A stretch of 64,000 bases of DNA. Source: an uncultured Thalassolituus sp. (GTDB lineage Bacteria; Pseudomonadota; Gammaproteobacteria; Pseudomonadales; Oceanobacteraceae). Both the position numbers and the translations under genes were made by a program. Positions 17,757-25,568 of this stretch are shown piece by piece (positions within the stretch are counted from its first letter, which is position 1; the number at the start of each line of letters is the position of its first letter). The stretch is taken from NCBI RefSeq assembly GCF_950066645.1, contig NZ_CATMFB010000011.1:1-64000 (forward strand). Reading direction: 5' to 3'. The notes beneath the pieces are model-generated. The model was not told the DNA's origin. It saw nothing but the letters and a program-made list of their open reading frames with translations, and made no database searches.

Positions 17757-20299
17757 GACACTGCCTCCTCTGCAGTCAGGGATAACTCTTCCTGTGGTGC
17801 ACCGACAGAGCCAGGGAAAAGACGGATAAGCATCGGTAATACAAAAAGAGTCGCCAGCGCAGAAATGACCATGGTCATCGCAATCAGGTACCCCAGATTG
17901 GCCAGTGCAGCGAATGTAGACAGACCCAACATAGAGAAGCCGAGACTAAGTACCAGAGTGTTAAAGATCACTGGCCGGTAAACCCCACTCAAAGCTTCTT
18001 CAATAGCTGGATTAACGTCCATTCCCTGCTCACGCTGCTGGCGGTAGCGGCTGATAAAGTGAATCGCGTAGTCGACACCTACACCAATCGCGATGGCGGC
18101 AACCAGTGACGTTCCGATATCCAGATCCATTCCAACCAGCGGCATAATCGCAAAGTTAATAAATACCGTCAGTGTGAGCGGCAAGGTACCAAGAATACCG
18201 AACACCGCAGAACGGAATACCAGCGCGAGCAGAACAAAAACGCCCAGCAGAGACCAGCTCAGGCTGGCGATCTGACCGTAGATCACTTCGTTCTTGGTTG
18301 ATACCAGAAGCTCACCAAAGCCGCTTGCCTCAATCTCAACAGAAGGCGGCAGCACCGAGCGGGCGTAAGGCAGAACATCATTCAGAGTCGCTTCCATCAC
18401 GCTCGACTGATCAGAGTGGTTAAACACAATAATCCGCGCGTTCTGATATTTCTGATCTACGGTATCAAAAATGCCCCGGCCATCACTGCTCTCGTACAGG
18501 AAGAAATACTGCGCCAGCAGATCATCACCACCCTCAGGCAGCGCAAAGGCTTCTTCGCCACCCGCCAGCAATCGCTGATTGAGGAGTTTAATGAAATCGA
18601 CCGGTGAGTAGCTGAAACCAACGTCTTCATGTTCGGCCAGGCGTGCCTGAATTTTCTCGATGGCCTGCAGCAGTTCCATCTGCTTAAACGTGTCTGGGGC
18701 ATCCGCTTTCAGGGTAATGCTGAACAGCATGGTACCGGCAAAGTAGCTGTTAATGATCTCATCATCGACACGGATCTGACTGTCAGCATCAAAGTACTTA
18801 ATCGCTTTGTTATCAATATTCAGTTGCGACAGTGATACACCCATCACAGCAACCAGAACGATAAATGCGAGTCCGGCCGCTTTTGAGTTGCGTGCCAGGC
18901 CATTATTCACAGCCAGTACCGAGTTTTTAAGTTTGCGGTCAATCATATTGTCGTCGGTCGGATCTTCCGCCGGTTTTACGCGGGCGAACTTCAGCAATAC
19001 CGGCGGCAGAAGCAGCATGGTAATGATCAGTGCGAAACACACGCCCACTGCCACAAACAAACCGAACTCACGGATAAAGGTGATATCGGTATTCATCAGT
19101 GACAGGAAGCCAACGGCAGTCGTCAGACTGGTTACCAGCATAGGAGCCCAGAGGGCTTTCAGTGTCTGAGACAGTGCCCGCTCTTTAGAACCACTCTTCG
19201 CGTGATGTGAAAATTCAGCGAGGAAGTGAATAGCATCCGCGACCCCAATAGAAATCAGGAAGACCGGCAGCATCGTGGATACGATATTCTGTTTCACACC
19301 GAAGGCCGTCATCACTCCCAGCGTCCAGATGACGCTCAGGATAGCAATCGTCAGAGGCAGCAGAACACCACGTGGATTACGGAACATAATCAGCAGCACC
19401 GCCATCACCACCAGAATGACCGCCGGGAAGAGGCGATCACTGTTTTCTTTCATGGATACTGCCGTCTGACCCGCCGTGACCGGGGCGCCACCCAGGTGAT
19501 AGCTATTTACGTCAGAGGTCTGCCCGATCAGAGCCTGAGTTGCCAGATAGAAGAGCTGCATATTTGGAGCATCGTCTTCCGGAATCAGCAACTCTACCTG
19601 CATATTGGTTGCTTTTGCCGTGGTCTCAAACAGTGCGCCCATCAGCACCTGATTTGAGAGTGCTTCTTCTCTGAGGTCCTGAATGCCCTGCTCGGTGCGA
19701 GGAACGGAGAACATCATCGGATGAATATCCAGCATATCGTCTTCGCTGGTAATACTCTCAACACTGACAATACTGCGGACTTTTTTCACCGGACGAACAC
19801 GGATAAGAAAATCATTCAGCCAGTTCTGCTGCGTAACACTCAGGTTACCAGTGCTTTTCAGGTAGCTTTTCAGATCGACCACACGATCGTAGTCTTCCGG
19901 AGAGAAACCACCGTCGACAATCTGCTCGATAATCACACTGGCACGCTGATCTGCACCCAGACTATCGAGCATCGCTCTGTCACTGTCGCCAGCCAGGGTG
20001 ACTGCCAGAATGTTATGGTGCAGGTCATAGATTTCCTGCAATGACTGACGGTTAAAAATAGTCTCGCTGTTACTCACAACAGAGATAAACAGGGACTCTC
20101 CGCTGGTCGTGAACTGATCTTTCACGTAAAAATCAGCCTGACGGCTGGCATGATCCGGCCCTAAAAAATAAGGCGTTGCGTTAGTTTTCATATTGGGCAG
20201 CTGACCAAGTGCTGCCACCGTAATACCGATAAGTACCAGTAAAGATACCCACCAGAAACGCTGCATCGCATTGCTGTATCGTTCAGCGAAAGTTTTCAT
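17753..20299 (-). CDS. RND/MMPL-family exporter
   Basis: 848 residues from ATG 20299, which follows AGGA by seven bases (an in-frame GTG at 20329 would overlap the upstream gene). Two repeats each contain a hydrophobic N-terminal helix, a large periplasmic loop and a five-helix sterol-sensing-like bundle. Diagnostic segments are LISIGVADAIHFLAEFSHHA in the first half and AIAIGVGVDYAIHFISRYRQ in the second. These acidic helix-4 motifs (GVADAIHF, GVGVDYAIHF) carry the proton-relay residues of MMPL/HpnN-type lipid exporters. Together with the LolA-like and DUF1302 genes it forms an export chain for a hydrophobic compound made by the upstream enzymes. Confidence 0.92.
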   Translation of the reverse strand: MKTFAERYSNAMQRFWWVSLLVLIGITVAALGQLPNMKTNATPYFLGPDHASRQADFYVKDQFTTSGESLFISVVSNSETIFNRQSLQEIYDLHHNILAVTLAGDSDRAMLDSLGADQRASVIIEQIVDGGFSPEDYDRVVDLKSYLKSTGNLSVTQQNWLNDFLIRVRPVKKVRSIVSVESITSEDDMLDIHPMMFSVPRTEQGIQDLREEALSNQVLMGALFETTAKATNMQVELLIPEDDAPNMQLFYLATQALIGQTSDVNSYHLGGAPVTAGQTAVSMKENSDRLFPAVILVVMAVLLIMFRNPRGVLLPLTIAILSVIWTLGVMTAFGVKQNIVSTMLPVFLISIGVADAIHFLAEFSHHAKSGSKERALSQTLKALWAPMLVTSLTTAVGFLSLMNTDITFIREFGLFVAVGVCFALIITMLLLPPVLLKFARVKPAEDPTDDNMIDRKLKNSVLAVNNGLARNSKAAGLAFIVLVAVMGVSLSQLNIDNKAIKYFDADSQIRVDDEIINSYFAGTMLFSITLKADAPDTFKQMELLQAIEKIQARLAEHEDVGFSYSPVDFIKLLNQRLLAGGEEAFALPEGGDDLLAQYFFLYESSDGRGIFDTVDQKYQNARIIVFNHSDQSSVMEATLNDVLPYARSVLPPSVEIEASGFGELLVSTKNEVIYGQIASLSWSLLGVFVLLALVFRSAVFGILGTLPLTLTVFINFAIMPLVGMDLDIGTSLVAAIAIGVGVDYAIHFISRYRQQREQGMDVNPAIEEALSGVYRPVIFNTLVLSLGFSMLGLSTFAALANLGYLIAMTMVISALATLFVLPMLIRLFPGSVGAPQEELSLTAEEAVS

Positions 20300-20322
20300 A
20301 ATCTCATCCTGTTCAGTATTTT

Positions 20323-21483
20323 TCAGCACGGCTGCAGAGCCATAAATTCATTACGGATCTCTTTCCAGATCGCGTTCTTCTGGATTTCTGCCGTTCCTCC
20401 TGCGATGGTTGCGCCAAGAGAATCCAGCATGCGGCGGCAATACGGCGTGTCGTGTTTGTAGCCGTGATTACCAAAGATCTGGATCGCACTTTTGGCACAA
20501 TCGAACGTCCATTCAGCGGCGTTCATTTTGGCGATAGAAGCTTCCATAGAGGCGTTCTCGCCCTTGCAGAATTTATCCAGAGCCTTGTAGCCCATCGTGC
20601 GCGCAATTTCGTAATGAGAACGCATGCCTACCAGGCGCTCCTGGATGTACTGGTATTCAGCAATCGGACGCTCGAATGCTTTCCGTTCAAAGCTGTAAGA
20701 CAAAGCACTCTGGTAGGTCGGCAAGGCATAGGCATTCACCGCGATCGCGGCGAGAATCCGCTCGTACAGAAACGCATAACGCAGCACGCCAACGCCACCA
20801 CCGACGGAGCCCAACACATGATCATCCGATAACGCATGGTCGTTAAACGAAATACTGCCCGTGGGGGTGCAGCGGTTACCGATCAGTGGAAACGGCTCCG
20901 AACGGACAATCGAATCGCCATTGGTTTCGCAGATATACGCAGTAATATTCTGCTTTTCTGGAAGATGCGGAGAACGGGCAAAGAAAATAAGAAGGTCAGC
21001 GACAGGCGCATTGGTTATGTTCCACTTAGTACCATTCACCAGATAACTGTCTTCGCCGTTCAGCTCGGCGAGGGTAGAAATACGCACGACATCAGAGCCA
21101 CAATGCTGCTCAGTAATTGCAAAGCTGCCGACATACTCACCCGACCCCAGCTTCGGCAGATACTTCAGACGCTGCGCCTCGGTACCGAACTTAAGCAGCG
21201 CTCCCTGCATCAGTGCAACATGCGCAATAAGTGAAACAATGATTGAAAAGTCATCACACCCTTCAACCAGGCCTTCAAGCGCGGCCGCAAAATCCATTTC
21301 GGTCAGGCCCTGACCACCATATTCCTGAGGAATATGCAGACGAAAAAAACCGGTATCCGCGAGCTTCTTCCAGGTGTCATAGCAGAAGCTACCAGCACTG
21401 TCGCGATGTACCGCCTCGGGAGCGATCTGTTCCCGGGCATAGTTTTCATAAAACGACTTCAGTTCCATCTGTACCTTATTCAT
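20323..21483 (-). CDS. Acyl-CoA dehydrogenase family protein
   Basis: 386 residues, the full length of the family, with FAD-binding YVGSFAITEQHCGSDV near 117-132 and the C-terminal signature IAGGTAEIQKNAIWKEI. Where many members carry the catalytic Glu (YEGT) this one has AGGT. Glu241 in FLYERILAA fits the alternative position used in isovaleryl-CoA/long-chain enzymes, so it may still be active. The ATG at 21483 follows AAGGAG by five bases. Its place in a biosynthetic-looking operon suggests it desaturates or oxidises an acyl intermediate rather than serving general beta-oxidation. Confidence 0.92.
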   Translation of the reverse strand: MNKVQMELKSFYENYAREQIAPEAVHRDSAGSFCYDTWKKLADTGFFRLHIPQEYGGQGLTEMDFAAALEGLVEGCDDFSIIVSLIAHVALMQGALLKFGTEAQRLKYLPKLGSGEYVGSFAITEQHCGSDVVRISTLAELNGEDSYLVNGTKWNITNAPVADLLIFFARSPHLPEKQNITAYICETNGDSIVRSEPFPLIGNRCTPTGSISFNDHALSDDHVLGSVGGGVGVLRYAFLYERILAAIAVNAYALPTYQSALSYSFERKAFERPIAEYQYIQERLVGMRSHYEIARTMGYKALDKFCKGENASMEASIAKMNAAEWTFDCAKSAIQIFGNHGYKHDTPYCRRMLDSLGATIAGGTAEIQKNAIWKEIRNEFMALQPC

Positions 21484-21502
21484 GTGAACTCCTTATCTGA
21501 TA

Positions 21503-22381
21503 TCAGGCTGTGATCAGCTCTTTGGTTAAGTGGGAGAGTTTTTCTGTCACCTGAGCCATGCGCTCCGTGCGCAACATCAACCAGGTGTCGTTATCCATTT
21601 CCAGAGCCTGGTTGAACCAGGCGAGGGCACTGCAGTCCATATCACTGAGACGGAAAGCAAACGGCAGGAGGTCGTCTGCGAAATAGCGGGGGTAATAGAG
21701 GTGATCTGGCGGCAGCAGACGCTCACCCACTTCTGCGAAGCAATAATTCACGCCCAGCGCCAGAAGATTGCGAATCTGAATGTTTTTCTCACCGTCGCCA
21801 ATAATGGCAACGGCATCACTGCCGGGAGTCTGCAGATATTCAAAGGCCGCAAGTAACATTTCACTGACCGAGCGCACCGCCAGCGGGTCGTTTTTTCTTA
21901 ACCAGCCATTGCGGACAACCCGCCCGACTTCACGGACCTGACGCACCGGAAGAAACTCCAGCCAGGGGATGTTACGGAAGGCCGCCCTCCCCCAGGCATT
22001 TTCCGTTGCCAGAAGCGGACGACTACGATCCCCCATCAGGCCGCGATAATTTACCGGCTTTTTAATGGTGCAGTACGCCAGCAGCTCGCCCGTCATCGAA
22101 TTCAGCACAATGCAGTGAATGTCCTCTGCGGTGAGCGAGTCGACAGGCTCGCACTCAAGCGCAAGCTGCTCAGCCAGTGATTCATTCAGAAAGCCCACCG
22201 CAGCATAATGAACAAATGCAAACCTCAGCAGATCTTCATTATCCTGCTGAGAAAGCTCATCACTGCTGATCAGCAGGCTGGTCACCCCCTGACGCTCGTG
22301 CTGAATATACTGCTGACGTTCAAGCAGATGGGGTAACCTGGGAGGCTGATAGCGCTGCACCAGAGACTCAAAGTAACTCAT
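21503..22381 (-). CDS. GNAT-fold acyltransferase of LuxI/FeeM-like type
   Basis: 292 residues. The centre reads VREVGRVVRNGWLRKND at ~149-165, matching the E-x-x-R core (Glu151, Arg154) of autoinducer synthases and long-chain N-acyl amino acid synthases. Then follow a helix (VRSVSEMLLAAFEYLQ) and IRNLLALGVNYCFAEVGERL, as in the C-terminal half of that fold. Such enzymes transfer a fatty acyl group from acyl-ACP or acyl-CoA to an amine. The ~90-residue C-terminal extension is not typical of LuxI. It starts one base after the ThiF-like gene stop, with AGGA eight bases upstream. Acyl donor and acceptor are unknown. Confidence 0.65.
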   Translation of the reverse strand: MSYFESLVQRYQPPRLPHLLERQQYIQHERQGVTSLLISSDELSQQDNEDLLRFAFVHYAAVGFLNESLAEQLALECEPVDSLTAEDIHCIVLNSMTGELLAYCTIKKPVNYRGLMGDRSRPLLATENAWGRAAFRNIPWLEFLPVRQVREVGRVVRNGWLRKNDPLAVRSVSEMLLAAFEYLQTPGSDAVAIIGDGEKNIQIRNLLALGVNYCFAEVGERLLPPDHLYYPRYFADDLLPFAFRLSDMDCSALAWFNQALEMDNDTWLMLRTERMAQVTEKLSHLTKELITA

Positions 22382-22382
22382 G

Positions 22383-23276
22383 TCAGGCTTCCTGCTCGGC
22401 GGCCTGCATGGCGTCCTGGATATAACCAGTGAGCCACGCCTGCTTCGTCAGTAAATCCAGTTTCTGCTCATCGTTCAGCTGAATCCCCAGCAGGTCACTG
22501 ACGTTGATATTCAGTTCTTTCTGAAGCGCCTGGCCTTCAAGAACTTTCACCAGAGTCCAGACCGCCACCAGGCCGAACAGATCCGCTGCGACACCCAGCT
22601 GAGAGACAAAGTCTTTCCCCTGAAGAAGTACGGCTTCAAGTTCTGCATACATTTCATAGGGAATTTCTTTCACCGGCACCAGCAGCGCACAACAGATGAG
22701 GGCCGGGAGCTGATCAATCTGGTCTTCCGTAATCCGGTTATCCAGCAGAGACTGCTCAGGCTTGCGATAATCCAGAACATTGATGTACTGACACGCCGCC
22801 ATGTCATAGCCGCTGACAACCACTTTGTTGTTAGCTTTGGCATAACGATGCAATTCGTATTTTGCTTTCAGGCCCGACGTAGTGGTGACATCCACACCGT
22901 CGATAATGATATCTGCGCGTGTTACCAGCTCTTCAACGTTCTCGGCGGTAATCCCAGACGACCAGGTTTCAACGCTGACATACGGATTAATGGCAGCACA
23001 GATTTCGCGGAAGACATCTACCTTCATCCGGCCGTCATCCGCCAGCGTCATCTTCTGGCGGTTCGCATTATTCACCTCGTAACTGCCGTTATCCGCTAAC
23101 AACAGATGGGTAAAACCCGTTCTGACCAGAAGTTCGACGGTGCTTCCGCCGGTCGACCCACAACCGGCAACCAGTACGGTTGAACCCGCGATTTTCTGCT
23201 GCAGCTCCGCTGAGATAAAGGTGGTGTTACGCAGTGTCAGCTCACGATAGAGGTCGGCCGCCATAGTACTTTCCAT
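22383..23276 (-). CDS. E1/ThiF-family adenylating enzyme
   Basis: 297 residues. It has the E1-like Rossmann motif GCGSTGGS at 38-45, the acidic residue Asp62, and the ATP-binding block NNANRQ at 69-74 followed by Lys85. These are hallmarks of enzymes that adenylate a carboxylate, as in ThiF, MoeB, HesA and MccB. The two CxxC zinc pairs of ThiF/MoeB are not seen. A cysteine at about 178 (GYDMAACQYINV) could act in transfer. AAGGAG seven bases before the ATG makes it the first gene of the operon. No ubiquitin-like or short precursor peptide gene is visible next to it, so its substrate may be a small carboxylic acid. Confidence 0.85.
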   Translation of the reverse strand: MESTMAADLYRELTLRNTTFISAELQQKIAGSTVLVAGCGSTGGSTVELLVRTGFTHLLLADNGSYEVNNANRQKMTLADDGRMKVDVFREICAAINPYVSVETWSSGITAENVEELVTRADIIIDGVDVTTTSGLKAKYELHRYAKANNKVVVSGYDMAACQYINVLDYRKPEQSLLDNRITEDQIDQLPALICCALLVPVKEIPYEMYAELEAVLLQGKDFVSQLGVAADLFGLVAVWTLVKVLEGQALQKELNINVSDLLGIQLNDEQKLDLLTKQAWLTGYIQDAMQAAEQEA

Positions 23277-23335
23277 GTTTTCGCTCCTTGGGTTGGTTTA
23301 GCAGTTAAGCTACCAAGGGACTGAAACAGGGGTAA

Positions 23336-23351
23336 CTGTCCGACCGGACAG
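23336..23351. promoter_or_regulatory. Palindromic operator candidate upstream of the ThiF-like operon
   Basis: CTGTCCGACCGGACAG is a perfect 7+7 inverted repeat with a 2-base centre, 60 bases before the ThiF start. Further CTGTCA half-words follow at about 23358-23383. It is suitable for a dimeric regulator such as the cluster's LuxR protein. Confidence 0.6.
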
Positions 23352-23486
23352 GCAGGGCTGTCACAAAACTGTCAACCTGTCAGAAATTGCCCTCAACTTG
23401 CACCCGCTGCTGGTGCAGGGCAAAATTCGCGCACAATCACTAAAGTCATCCTTGTGCCTTCCGGGGCATACGCCACGGTTATCCAG

Positions 23487-25469
23487 ATGCTCCAGAAACA
23501 CCAGCTCGAACTGTTAAGCCCTGCCCGCGACGTCAACATCGCGAAAGAGGCCATCCTGCACGGTGCCGATGCGGTGTATATCGGGGGGCCGGGCTTTGGG
23601 GCACGCCATAACGCGGCGAACTCGGTGAGCGACATTGCCGATCTGGTGAGCTTTGCCCACCTGTTCCACGCCAAGGTGTTCGTGACCATGAACACCATCC
23701 TGCATGATGACGAAGTCGAGCCTGCACGCAAGCTGATCCACCAGCTGTACGACGCCGGCGTGGATGCCTTGATTGTTCAGGATATGGGTGTGATGGAGAT
23801 GGATATTCCACCGATTGAGCTGCATGCCTCGACTCAGTGTGATATCCGCCGTTTAGAGAAAGCGCAATTTTTATCCCAGGCGGGCTTCTCGCAGATCGTT
23901 CTGGCCCGTGAATTGAATCTGCAGCAGATCAAAGAGATCAGTGATTCTGTTGATGCCGCTGTGGAATTCTTTATCCACGGGGCACTGTGCGTTGCTTTCT
24001 CGGGCCAGTGCAACATTTCGCACGCGCAGACGGGCCGCAGCGCCAACCGTGGCGACTGTTCACAGGCCTGCCGTCTGCCGTACACCTTGAAAGACGACGC
24101 AGGTCGTGTCGTTGCCTACGACAAGCACCTGCTGTCGATGAAAGACAATAACCAGACGGATAACCTGCGCGCCCTGGTCGACGCAGGTGTACGCTCCTTC
24201 AAAATCGAAGGACGCTATAAAGACGTCAGCTATGTAAAAAACATTACGGCGCATTATCGTCAGTTACTGGATGAAATTCTGACCGATCGCCCGGATCTGG
24301 CGCCAGCCTCCAGTGGTTATACCCAGCACTTTTTTGCGCCGAATCCCGATAAAACCTTCCATCGTGGCAGCACCGATTATTTTGTCTCGGATCGAAAAAT
24401 CGACATCGGTGCCTTTGATTCGCCAAAATTCGTCGGCCTGCCTGTCGGCCAGCTGATCGGCATTGGTAAGAAAGACCTGACCGTCCAGACCGACACAGAA
24501 CTAACCAACGGCGATGGTCTGAATATTCTGGTGAAACGCGAAGTAGTGGGCTTCCGCGTGAATACCGTACAACAGTTATGTGAATTTGACGACGAAGGCA
24601 CACACTACTGGCAGTACAAGGTAACACCGAATGAAATGCCAGAAGAGATGGCGCGTGTACGCCCGCCTGTCGCACTCAATCGCAACCTCGACCATAACTG
24701 GCAGCAGGCGCTGCTGAAGACCTCGGCCGAGCGTCGCGTGCTGGTGAACTGGCAGATTGCAAGTACTCAAGCGGCACTCACCGCAACGGTTACCAGCGAA
24801 GAAGGCATCAGTGCTTCTGTGACGCTCGAAGGCCCTTTCGAAGCAGCCACCAACGCAGAGAAATCGATGCAGCAACTGCAGGACACCTTCTCGAAGCTGG
24901 GCACGACCATATACCACGCCGACAACATCAATATCGAAGGCGATGCCTGGTTTATTCCCGGCTCGCAGCTGAAAACTTTACGTCGTGATGCCATTGAAGC
25001 CTTAACAGCTGCCCGCATTGCCCAGCACCCACGCGGCTCGCGTAAAGCCGTCAGCGACCCTGCCCCGGTGTACCCGGACACTGCGCTGTCGTTCCTGGAT
25101 AACGTCTATAACGAAAATGCCCGTGCCTTCTACAAGCGCTTTGGCGTTGAGTTAATCGAACCAGCTTTTGAAGCCCACGCAGAGACCGGCGACGTGCCAG
25201 TGATGATTACCAAGCACTGCCTCCGCTTCTCGTTCAACCTCTGCCCGAAACAAGCCAAAGGCGTCACCGGTGTCATCACTAAGGTGAAAGACATGCAGCT
25301 GGTTCACGGTGATGAGGTACTGACGCTGAAGTTCGACTGCAAGCCGTGTGAGATGCACGTCGTTGGCAAGATCAAACCCCATATTTTCAAATCGGCCCTG
25401 CCCGGAAGCATAGAGAGCGGCGTCGGCATGTTTGATCCGGCCGATCTGATCGCCAGCAGTCGCGATTGA
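23487..25469 (+). CDS. rlhA: 23S rRNA 5-hydroxycytidine synthase, U32 peptidase family
   Basis: 660 residues from ATG 23487; an in-frame GTG at 23454 would extend it. It follows E. coli RlhA (YdcP) almost throughout: LELLSPARD at the start, AILHGADAVYIGGPGFGARH, and the U32 signature EFFIHGALCVAFSGQC with RGDCSQACRLPY. The C-terminal cysteines KHCLRFSFNLCPKQ and DCKPCEMHV are also present. These cysteines form the conserved iron-sulfur/cluster site. RlhA hydroxylates C2501 of 23S rRNA, using prephenate in E. coli. It is divergent from the ThiF-like operon. Confidence 0.93.
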   Translation: MLQKHQLELLSPARDVNIAKEAILHGADAVYIGGPGFGARHNAANSVSDIADLVSFAHLFHAKVFVTMNTILHDDEVEPARKLIHQLYDAGVDALIVQDMGVMEMDIPPIELHASTQCDIRRLEKAQFLSQAGFSQIVLARELNLQQIKEISDSVDAAVEFFIHGALCVAFSGQCNISHAQTGRSANRGDCSQACRLPYTLKDDAGRVVAYDKHLLSMKDNNQTDNLRALVDAGVRSFKIEGRYKDVSYVKNITAHYRQLLDEILTDRPDLAPASSGYTQHFFAPNPDKTFHRGSTDYFVSDRKIDIGAFDSPKFVGLPVGQLIGIGKKDLTVQTDTELTNGDGLNILVKREVVGFRVNTVQQLCEFDDEGTHYWQYKVTPNEMPEEMARVRPPVALNRNLDHNWQQALLKTSAERRVLVNWQIASTQAALTATVTSEEGISASVTLEGPFEAATNAEKSMQQLQDTFSKLGTTIYHADNINIEGDAWFIPGSQLKTLRRDAIEALTAARIAQHPRGSRKAVSDPAPVYPDTALSFLDNVYNENARAFYKRFGVELIEPAFEAHAETGDVPVMITKHCLRFSFNLCPKQAKGVTGVITKVKDMQLVHGDEVLTLKFDCKPCEMHVVGKIKPHIFKSALPGSIESGVGMFDPADLIASSRD

Positions 25470-25568
25470 CCTTAATGACGCAAGTGTCCTGTCGCGACGA
25501 GACATCGTCTATTTATTGAACATTTGGTAATATCACGTCACTCAATAACCGACATGGACGTGGTATTT

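Noticed and set aside
19226-19657. Plus-strand ORF inside the RND transporter gene
   Set aside because: Low-complexity His/Gln/Arg-rich product typical of antisense reading of a membrane protein gene.
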